64,000 nucleotides of DNA. Origin: Pseudomonadota bacterium. Lineage in GTDB: Bacteria; Pseudomonadota; Alphaproteobacteria; Rhodobacterales; Rhodobacteraceae. Under the pieces are notes generated by a model, which was not told the DNA's origin, made no database searches, and was given only the letters and a program-made list of their open reading frames with translations. Location of the stretch: the NCBI GenBank assembly GCA_021779835.1, contig JAJXZX010000018.1, forward strand, positions 1-64,000. The letters run 5' to 3'. Position numbers and translations under genes: made by a program. This document shows positions 44,753-53,200 of the stretch, one piece after another (position 1 is the stretch's first letter; every line of letters begins with the position of its first letter).

Positions 44753-45040
44753 ATGGTCTCGTTGCTGCAAATTCTGTTGATGATCCTGAACCTCGTCTAT
44801 TTCGTGGTGATCGCGCATATCATCATGAGCTGGCTGATCAACTTTCAGGTGCTGAACCTACGGCAGCCTTTGGTTTACCAGATATGGGACGGTCTGAACC
44901 GGCTGCTGAACCCGATCTATAACCGGATCAGGAACATCCTGCCCAACACCGGGTCGTTGGATCTGGCGCCGCTGATCGTGCTGGTTGCGATCTACGCGAT
45001 CCGGATTGTCATCGCGAACAACATGATGATGTTTTACTGA
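44753..45040 (+). CDS. YggT family membrane protein
   Basis: 95 residues with two hydrophobic segments (SLLQILLMILNLVYFVVIAHIIMSWL and DLAPLIVLVAIYAIRIVIANN) around LNRLLNPIYNRIRNILP. YggT proteins are linked to membrane or cell-division processes and osmotic tolerance. ATG at 44753 lies 11 bases after AGGAGG; the frame is open upstream without a better site. recQ follows 15 bp later. Confidence 0.9.
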   Translation: MVSLLQILLMILNLVYFVVIAHIIMSWLINFQVLNLRQPLVYQIWDGLNRLLNPIYNRIRNILPNTGSLDLAPLIVLVAIYAIRIVIANNMMMFY

Positions 45041-45055
45041 CGCCGCGGCAGAACA

Positions 45056-47092
45056 ATGCCCAGCCCCGAAGCGCTCCTACAATCGGTCTTTGGCTTTTCC
45101 GGCTTTCGGCCCGGTCAGGCTGAAATCGTCGAGGCCGTGCTCGAGGGGCGCAACACGCTGGCCATCATGCCGACCGGCGGTGGTAAATCGCTGTGTTTTC
45201 AGCTACCTGCGCTGTGCCGCGATGGGGTGACGGTGGTGATCTCGCCCTTGATTGCGCTGATGCGGGATCAGGTTCGCGGATTACGCGAGGCAGGGGTCGA
45301 GGCGGGCGCGCTGACCTCTGGCAATACCGACGAAGAGACCGAGGAAGTGTTTCGGGCGCTGGATGACGGGCGGCTGAAGCTCTTGTATATGGCACCGGAG
45401 CGGCTGGCGGGGGCGGCGACGCTGGGCCTGTTGCGGCGGATCAACACGACGCTGATCGCGGTGGACGAGGCGCATTGCGTCAGCCAGTGGGGCCATGATT
45501 TCCGCCCGGATTACCTGCGCATCGGCGCGTTGCGGCAGGCGTTGGGCGTGCCGCTGGCCGCCTTTACCGCGACGGCGGATGCGGAGACGCGCGACGAGAT
45601 CGTGACGCGGCTGTTTGATGGCGCAGCGCCGCAAGTGTTTCTGCGCGGCTTCGACCGACCGAATATCCATCTGGCCTTCGCGGTGAAGGACGCACCCCGG
45701 GCGCAGATCCTCGACTTTGCCCAAGCGCGCAAAGGGCAATCTGGCATCGTTTACTGCGGCACGCGGGCCAAGACCGAAACGCTGGCGCAGGCGCTGCGCG
45801 AGGCGGGGCATCTGGCGCTGCATTACCACGGCGGCATGGAGGCCGAGGCGCGGCGGCAGGCCGAAGTGCGGTTTCAGCAGGAAGACGGGTTGATCGTTGC
45901 GGCGACGGTGGCCTTTGGCATGGGGATCGACAAGCCCGACATCCGCTGGGTTGCGCATGCCGATCTGCCAAAATCGATCGAGGGCTATTATCAGGAAATC
46001 GGACGCGCGGGCCGGGATGGCGCCCCCGCGGAGACGCTGACGTTGTATGGGCCGGAGGATATCCGGCTGCGGCGCAGCCAGATTGACGAAGGCTTGGCGC
46101 CAGCAGAACGCAAGGCAGCGGACCACGGGCGTCTGAACGCGCTGTTGGGGCTCGCCGAGGCGACGGGGTGCCGGCGGCAAGTTCTTCTGGGCTATTTCGG
46201 CGAGCAATCCGAGCCCTGCGGTGCCTGCGACCTGTGTGACACCCCGCCCTTGGTGTTCGACGCGACCGAGGCGGTGCGCAAGGCACTTTCCGCGATGCTG
46301 CGCACGGGTGAGAGCTTTGGCGCGGGACATTTGATCGACATCCTGACCGGAACCGCCACCGATAAGGTTAAGCAACGCGGGCATGAGGGCCTGCCGACCT
46401 TTGGCGTTGGGCGCGATCTGTCGAAGGGTGCGTGGACGGCGGTGTTCCGGCAGATGATGGGGCGCGACCTGATCCGCCCGGATGCCGAGCGGCACGGCGC
46501 GCTGTTCATGACCGAGGCGGCGCGGCCAATCCTGCGCGGCGAAGCGACGATCACACTGCGCAAGGATACGCTGCAATCGGCGCCGCGCGTTGTAGTGAAG
46601 GCGCTGGTCAGCGACGAGGATGCGCCGCTGTTGTCGGCGCTGAAAGCCAAGCGGCGCGCGTTGGCCGAGGCGGCGCGGGTGCCAGCCTATGTGATTTTCG
46701 CCGATCGGACGTTGATTGAAATGGCGGAGAAGCGCCCCGAAACGCGCGACCAGATGGCGGGGATTTCTGGGGTGGGCGCGAAGAAGCTGGAAAGCTATGG
46801 CGCAGCGTTTCTGGAGGTGATTACCGGGGCCACGCCCGAGGCGCAGCATCCCTCGCGGCGACGGTTGGCGGGAAAAGATGAGGGCGCGTTGTTTGATCGG
46901 CTGATGGATGTGCAGAACGCGCTGGCGCGGGGGGTTGATGGCACCGAAAAACCGCTTAGCTGTCCCGCGGCGCTATTGGCAAAGGTGGCAGAGGTGCGAC
47001 CGCGTGATCTGGGCATGATGGAACGGTTGCTGGGGGATCGGCGCACCGAACGCTTTGGCGCGGCGTTTATGTCGGTGCTGGACGAAGCTTAA
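45056..47092 (+). CDS. recQ: ATP-dependent DNA helicase RecQ
   Basis: 678 residues. Walker A MPTGGGKSLCFQLPA, DEAH box VDEAHCVSQWGHDFRPDY, motif VI GRAGRDG, zinc-binding Cys set (CRRQVLLGYFGEQSEPCGACDLCD), RQC winged helix and a C-terminal HRDC (about 510-590). Repairs stalled forks and starts recombination. Length above E. coli RecQ owing to the C-terminal extension with a second HRDC-like repeat. yaaA follows. Confidence 0.95.
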   Translation: MPSPEALLQSVFGFSGFRPGQAEIVEAVLEGRNTLAIMPTGGGKSLCFQLPALCRDGVTVVISPLIALMRDQVRGLREAGVEAGALTSGNTDEETEEVFRALDDGRLKLLYMAPERLAGAATLGLLRRINTTLIAVDEAHCVSQWGHDFRPDYLRIGALRQALGVPLAAFTATADAETRDEIVTRLFDGAAPQVFLRGFDRPNIHLAFAVKDAPRAQILDFAQARKGQSGIVYCGTRAKTETLAQALREAGHLALHYHGGMEAEARRQAEVRFQQEDGLIVAATVAFGMGIDKPDIRWVAHADLPKSIEGYYQEIGRAGRDGAPAETLTLYGPEDIRLRRSQIDEGLAPAERKAADHGRLNALLGLAEATGCRRQVLLGYFGEQSEPCGACDLCDTPPLVFDATEAVRKALSAMLRTGESFGAGHLIDILTGTATDKVKQRGHEGLPTFGVGRDLSKGAWTAVFRQMMGRDLIRPDAERHGALFMTEAARPILRGEATITLRKDTLQSAPRVVVKALVSDEDAPLLSALKAKRRALAEAARVPAYVIFADRTLIEMAEKRPETRDQMAGISGVGAKKLESYGAAFLEVITGATPEAQHPSRRRLAGKDEGALFDRLMDVQNALARGVDGTEKPLSCPAALLAKVAEVRPRDLGMMERLLGDRRTERFGAAFMSVLDEA

Positions 47093-47134
47093 GCGAACGG
47101 GCGGCGCTTGCGGGCGTCAAAGAGGGAGGCCGGG

Positions 47135-47905
47135 ATGCTGGTCACGATTTCACCTGCGAAGCGGCTGGACTGGAACCCGGTGGAGGGCGTGCAGGGAAGC
47201 GAGCCGGAGTTTCTATGTGAGGCAAACAAGCTTGCCCGAATTGCGCGCAAGTTGAAGGTGGCGGACCTGCGGCGGCTGATGAGTATCAGCGAAGATCTGG
47301 CAAAGTTGAACCGCGACCGGTTTGCGGCCTTTGTCGATGCGCCGGATGGGTCGCTGACTAAGCCCTCTGCAATGGCATTCGCGGGCGATACCTATGTCGG
47401 GCTCGAGGCGAAGACGCTGGACGCCGACGCGCTGCGGTGGGCGCAGGATCATCTGCGCATCCTGTCGGGGCTGTATGGTGTGCTGCGGCCTTTGGATCTG
47501 ATCCAACCTTACCGGCTGGAGATGGGTAGTCGGCTAAAGACCCCGCGCGGCGCATCGCTGTATGATTGGTGGGGCGACCGGGTTGCTGGCGCCTTGAACA
47601 CTGCGGCAGAGCGGGCGGGCACGGCGATCTTGGTCAATTGCGCGTCGGTCGAGTATTTTGGCGCGGTGGACCTAGCTGCGCTGCGGCTGCGCGTGATCAC
47701 ACCGGTGTTTTGGGAAGTGCGCGGCGGTGAGCGCAAGATCATCAGCTTTCTGGCCAAGCGCGCCCGTGGGGCGATGGCGCGGTTCATTGTCGAGAACCGG
47801 CTGCATGACCCCGAAGCGCTGAAAGCGTTTGATGCGGGTGGGTATGCGTTTGCGCCAGGCCTGTCGGAAGGCGACCGTTGGGCCTTTGTGCGGGCGGTCG
47901 CGTGA
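47135..47905 (+). CDS. yaaA: Peroxide stress protein YaaA
   Basis: 256 residues. Family segments: MLVTISPAKRLDW, LARIARKLKVADLRRLMSIS, AFAGDTYVGL, LRILSGLYGVLRPLDLIQPYRLEMG and NCASVEYFGAVD. YaaA limits free iron and DNA damage during hydrogen peroxide stress. AGAGGGAGG lies before the ATG at 47135. Co-oriented with recQ. Confidence 0.93.
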   Translation: MLVTISPAKRLDWNPVEGVQGSEPEFLCEANKLARIARKLKVADLRRLMSISEDLAKLNRDRFAAFVDAPDGSLTKPSAMAFAGDTYVGLEAKTLDADALRWAQDHLRILSGLYGVLRPLDLIQPYRLEMGSRLKTPRGASLYDWWGDRVAGALNTAAERAGTAILVNCASVEYFGAVDLAALRLRVITPVFWEVRGGERKIISFLAKRARGAMARFIVENRLHDPEALKAFDAGGYAFAPGLSEGDRWAFVRAVA

Positions 47906-50128
47906 TTATTCGGCGGCCTCGTTGACCGGGGCGGGCTCCATCACCGGGCGGGCTATCGGAGGGCACAGGGCGGCTATCCGTTCGGTGATCGCGGCGCGGC
48001 GCAATGGCTTGGTAAGGTAGTCGTCGATGCCGGCCGTCAAGATATCGGTCGCGTCGCCATTCATAGCGTGCGCCGTCAGGGCGATGATCGGCACATGGTC
48101 TTTGCTGGCCAGCTCTAGCCGGCGAATGGCGCGGGCGGCTTCGCGCCCGTCCATTTCGGGCATCGAGATATCCATGAAGATCATGTCGGGCTGAAAGGTT
48201 TGGTACAGATCGACCGCCTCGCGGCCATTGTTGGCGAACTCCAGTTCGATATCCAGATCCTTGACCATCTTGCGAAAGACGAGCTGGTTGGTGCGGTTAT
48301 CCTCTGCCGCCAGCACGCGCATGGCGCGTAGGGCTGGGGCGGGCATCGGCGTGGCGGGTGGTGCCGCCATTGCTGGGGCCTGCGCCGACAGCATCTGTAG
48401 TTTGCGATAAAGGTCGCGGCGCAGGATGGGTTTTTGCAGCAAAGCGTTCAAATCGTCCTGCACGCGGGGATCGTCACTGAAAGCGATTGGGTTGGCGCTA
48501 TACATCACGATGGGAAGCTGGTGCCCGGCACAGCGCAGTTGCGCCGCGAAAGCGAGGCCATCGAGATCGGGCAGGTCGCTGTCGGTCAGGATCACGTCAT
48601 AGGGCGGGTTGGTCGCGATCGCGTGCAGCGCCTCTGCCGCCGACCGGCACAGCGTGACCTGAAGGCCAAAGGTTTCAAGCTGCCGCCCGAGGATGCTGCG
48701 GTTGGTCAGTTGCGGGTCGGCCACCAGGGCGCGGCGGAAAGTGATAGGGGGCGTCAGATCCCTGGCGTCGTCTTCGGCAATGGGCAGGGTCAGTTGCAGG
48801 CCGAAACAGGCGCCCTGCCCCGGCTCTGACTCGACCCAGATCGTGCCGCCCATCTGTTGGATCAACCGCTTGGTGATGGCAAGGCCGAGGCCGGTGCCCT
48901 CAAACTTGCGGTTTGCCTGATCTTCGACCTGATTGAACTCTCCAAAGATGTGTTCCCGATGCTCTGGCGCGATGCCGATGCCGGTATCCTCGACCGTGAT
49001 ATGCAGTTGTTGCAGGCCGGGTTCGTCCTGAAACCCTACGACGCGGATCAGAACCTGGCCCTGATCGGTAAACTTCACTGCATTGCCGACGAGGTTGGTC
49101 ATCACCTGCCGGATTCGCCCCGGATCGGCGACAAAGCGCGTGGGCATGAACACGTCGTAGTCGATCAAAAGCTGGATGTTTTTATCCTGCGCCGAGGGCT
49201 GCAGAAGCATCATCACCTCGTGCAGGCTACGTTCCAGATCGAAGGGAACCGGATGCAGGACAAGCTTGTCCGCCTCGATCTTGGAGTAATCGAGAACGTC
49301 GTTGATGATGACAAGCAGCGCCTCGCCCGAGTTCTTGATGGTCTCGGCGTAGAGGCGCTGTTCCTCGGTCAGGTTTGTATCGGCCAGAAGTTCGGCCATA
49401 CCGACAACACCGTTCATCGGCGTCCGAATCTCGTGGGTCATGTTGGCGAGAAACGCCGATTTTGCGCGGTTCGCGGCCTCGGCGCGCACTTGCGCCTCGC
49501 GCAGCGCGGCCTCTCTCTTGATCGACTCGGTGATGTTGAGCGCGAGCGTCACCATGTCGCCGTCACGCGCGCGGCGGTCGATCAGCTTGACATATTGGCC
49601 GTTGAAAAAGCGCACGACGCGCGGTTCTATCGGGTCTTGGTCCCAGCGACTCATCATGGTGCCGACCCACTCGTCAAGCTCTGCGCCCTCGGTTTCGACC
49701 AGATTGCGTTCGTGGCACAGGCGAAGGATCGCCTCGTATGTGATGCCCGGGCAGACTTCGGGGTGACCGTCGAACACGGCGAGATAGGCGCGGTTGGCGG
49801 CGACGAGGCAGAGCGAGGTGTCGAAAACCGCGAAACCGTCGCGGATCGTTTCGACCGAATCCCACAGGCGTCTTTCGGCCATGACGGCGGCGGTATGGGC
49901 GCGGTCAAGATCGGACAGGTAGCGGCTATTCTGCCCTTTCAGCGTTTCCGCCTCTGACAGGGCAGAGCGCACCACAAGCCGTTGTTCGACGATCTGATTC
50001 GACAAAGACCTGGCATGGACCGCAAGCTTTTCATTGGCGGCAAAAAGTTCGCGTTGCTTATGTTCCAGCAGACGTTCCGCCGCCAGCCTCGCCCGTCGTT
50101 CGCTGGCAAGCTTTTCAGCGAGCGTCAT
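47906..50128 (-). CDS. Hybrid sensor histidine kinase with two receiver domains
   Basis: 740 residues, no clear membrane helices. Order: N-terminal coiled coil (1-85), PAS domain (about 90-210), HisKA with His232 (MTHEIRTPMNG), HATPase with GTGLGLAI, a first receiver (phospho-acceptor in LTDSDLPDLDG), and a second receiver (FMDISMPEMDG, LTKPL). No HPt domain is attached, so a separate phosphotransfer protein is needed. Coiled coil and PAS suggest a soluble redox or ligand sensor. It is divergent from the alpha-2-macroglobulin gene. Confidence 0.9.
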   Translation of the reverse strand: MTLAEKLASERRARLAAERLLEHKQRELFAANEKLAVHARSLSNQIVEQRLVVRSALSEAETLKGQNSRYLSDLDRAHTAAVMAERRLWDSVETIRDGFAVFDTSLCLVAANRAYLAVFDGHPEVCPGITYEAILRLCHERNLVETEGAELDEWVGTMMSRWDQDPIEPRVVRFFNGQYVKLIDRRARDGDMVTLALNITESIKREAALREAQVRAEAANRAKSAFLANMTHEIRTPMNGVVGMAELLADTNLTEEQRLYAETIKNSGEALLVIINDVLDYSKIEADKLVLHPVPFDLERSLHEVMMLLQPSAQDKNIQLLIDYDVFMPTRFVADPGRIRQVMTNLVGNAVKFTDQGQVLIRVVGFQDEPGLQQLHITVEDTGIGIAPEHREHIFGEFNQVEDQANRKFEGTGLGLAITKRLIQQMGGTIWVESEPGQGACFGLQLTLPIAEDDARDLTPPITFRRALVADPQLTNRSILGRQLETFGLQVTLCRSAAEALHAIATNPPYDVILTDSDLPDLDGLAFAAQLRCAGHQLPIVMYSANPIAFSDDPRVQDDLNALLQKPILRRDLYRKLQMLSAQAPAMAAPPATPMPAPALRAMRVLAAEDNRTNQLVFRKMVKDLDIELEFANNGREAVDLYQTFQPDMIFMDISMPEMDGREAARAIRRLELASKDHVPIIALTAHAMNGDATDILTAGIDDYLTKPLRRAAITERIAALCPPIARPVMEPAPVNEAAE

Positions 50129-50150
50129 CCCTGTCCTCCGCCATTCATGG

Positions 50151-50180
50151 GGTCGGGGGCCCGACCGAGTCGGAGACTCA
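50151..50180. promoter_or_regulatory. Inverted repeats in the divergent kinase / macroglobulin promoter region
   Basis: GGTCGGG (50151-50157) pairs with CCCGACC (50160-50166); GAGTC-GGA-GACTC follows at 50167-50179. They sit 20-50 bp upstream of the kinase start. They could be operators or 5' hairpins. Not matched to a known regulator. Confidence 0.3.
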
Positions 50181-50298
50181 CCGAAGTTGATGAATGATCC
50201 CTTAAGGACCGCGTGAGGGCGGCGCTGCGCAGGTTTGAATCATTGCCAACGCAACCGTGGGCGTGCGACAAATACCCCATTAGATCGTGGGGGTTTTT

Positions 50299-53200
50299 AT
50301 GCGTCGTTTTGGATTTGCGGCATTGGCCGTTGCGTTGTTGTTTGCAAGCCCCGGCCTGTCGCAAGACACCACAATTCCGGCGCGGCGGGCGGTGCTGACG
50401 CGGGACATGGATATGCCGGGCGGCGATATTCAGTCGATCTTTGACACCTCATTGGATGCGTGCCAGCGCGCCTGCCTGTCGAACACCGCGTGCAAGGCGT
50501 TCACATTTAACTCACGCGCCGGTTCCTGTTTTCCAAAAACCACGGTGGGCGCGATGACGGCTTACAAGGGCGCTTATTCCGCCGTTGTGGTCGACACCCC
50601 GCAGACAGCGCTTGCCTTGGCGACCACCCGGCAGGCCGACCTTTCGTTTCTGACCGCAGATGACCTTTCTGCCGCCGCGGATCAAGCCTCTGGCTTGTCG
50701 TTGGCACATATCGCGGGCGACTGGACGGTTGATGACCTGATTGCGGAAGCGCGAAAGGCGACCGCGGCCGAGAACTACGACAGCGCCAGCAATTACATGG
50801 GCGCTGCGGTCAACCAGACCGACGCCGCCGATCAGTGGGTGGAGTTTGGGCGTTTGCTTCTGGCGGGGCAAAACACACCCAATGGCAATGCCGAAGATCA
50901 TCGGGCACATGCGCTGGCGGCGTCGGTCAACGGCTATCTGCGCGCGGGAACCGCGCCCGTTCGCGCCTCTGCCTTGCTTACAATGGCCGACATATTGCAA
51001 CAGTCGGACCGTGGGCACGATTCGATTCCCGCGCTTCGGCTGGCCCAAAAGATACAACCGCAAGACGACACCGCCGCGATGCTGGACAAGGCGATCGCCA
51101 AGTTCGGCTTTCATATCTCCGATCAGACGGTTGAGAGCGACAGCGCCAATCCGCGGATCTGCGCGACCTTCTCAGGTCCCTTGGCCAAGGCGGGGGTAGA
51201 TTATTCGACCTTCGTGCAATTACCGCAGCCGGGCCTTTCCGTCACGGCGCAGGACAGCCAGATTTGTGTCGGCGGGGTGGAGCACGGTAGCCGCTATGCG
51301 ATTACGTTCCGCCAGGGACTGCCGGCAGCAAGCGGCGAAACGCTGATGAAATCCGCGACGGTGACGATGTATGTGCGTGACCGCCTCCCCTCGGTCAGCT
51401 TTCCGGGGCGCGCCTATGTCCTGCCGCGCGCGGGCGTCGCGGCGATTCCGGTGACGACCGTCAACACCAAGACGCTTGACCTGACGCTGATGCGCGTCAG
51501 TGACCGCAACATTCTGCGCGCAATCCAAAGTGACTATTTCGGGCAGCCGTTGTCAGCCTATCAGGAAGACAGTTTTTCCACGAACGTTGCCGAGAAGGTC
51601 TGGGACGGGAAGGCCGATGTCGGGATGGACGTCAACAAGGACATGACCACGCGGCTGCCGCTGGACAAAGTGCTCAGCGGGCTGCCGACCGGGATCTATG
51701 TTTTGAAAGCGGCCATTCCGGGGGCGGACCCGTATGACTCGCCCGCCGCGTCGCAGTGGTTCGTGATCTCTGACCTTGGGCTGACGACCTATAGCGGCAT
51801 CGACGGGCTGCATGTGACGGTGCGCAGTCTGGGCACGACGGAGGCGAAGGCGGGGGTTAAGTTGACGTTGCTTGCCTCGGCCAACCGCATTCTGGGCACG
51901 GCGGTGACGGACGCGAATGGGAACGCCGATTTTGCGGCGGGCCTGACGCGCGGCACCGAGGGTGCGGCGCCCGCGCTGGTGATGGCAGAGGACGGCAGCA
52001 CCGATCTTGGCTTCATCTCGCTTTCCGATCCGGAGTTCGATCTTTCGGACCGGGGCGTTACCGGCAATGAGGCCAGCCCGCCGATTGACGTATTCCTGAC
52101 CACCGATCGCGGTGCCTATCGCGCCGGAGAGACGGTGCATGTGACGGCCCTGACGCGCGACGCAGCGACGGCGGCGATCGAGGGGTTGCCGCTGACCGCC
52201 AAGCTGACCCGGCCGGATGGTGTGGAATACGCGCGCGCGGTGGCGAAGGACGCAGGCGGTGGCGGGCATGTGTTCGATCTGCCCATCGCCGGGTCCGCGC
52301 CGCGCGGGCCGTGGCGGCTTGACGTCTATGCCGATGTGAACGCAGAGCCGCTTGCCTCGCAGACCTTCCTTGTCGAGGATTTCCTGCCCGAGCGGATTGA
52401 TTTCACCTTGGCCCTGCCAGATGCGCCAATCCATTTGGGCGATGCCCCCGATCTGACCGTTACGGCAAAATACCTGTTTGGGGCCGTTGGGGCGGATCTT
52501 TCAGTGGAAGGCGATGTGAAGCTTAGCGCGCTGGATAGCCTTGATGGCTTCCCGGGCTACCGCTTCGGGAAATATGACGAGCCGTTCTCGCCCGTGGTGC
52601 AGCCGTTGCCGGATGGGCAAAAGACGGATGCAAGCGGCGCGGTGACGGTGCCTGCCGCGTTGCCGGAGGTGAGCGACCCGTCGCGCCCGTTGCAAATGAC
52701 AGCGACGGTGCGCGTGGCCGAGGGATCAGGCCGCCCGGTGGAGCGGCAGGTGACGCACGCGCTGACGCCCTCTGACCCGATCATCGGGATCAAGCCGCTG
52801 TTCACTGACGTCGTGAGCGAGAATACCGCCGCGAAGTTCGACCTGATCGCAGTTGGACCGGACAGCAAGATGGTGCCGATGAAGGTGCATTGGACCGTGA
52901 ACCGGGTGGAAACGCGGTATCAGTGGTACCATACTTCTGGCAATTGGAATTGGACGCCGCTGACCTCCCGCACCCGCGTGGCCGAAGGGGATGCGGTGCT
53001 GAACGCCAACGATCCGACAGTGATTTCCGCACCGGTGGCATGGGGCCAATTCGAGATTGTGGCGCAGCGCACCGACGGGCCCTATGCGGCGGCTTCGTCG
53101 AATTTCTACGCCGGCTGGTATGCGCCTGCCGATGCCTCGGCAACGCCGGACACTCTGACGATGTCGCTTGACAAGAAAGCCTACGCGCCGGGCGATACGG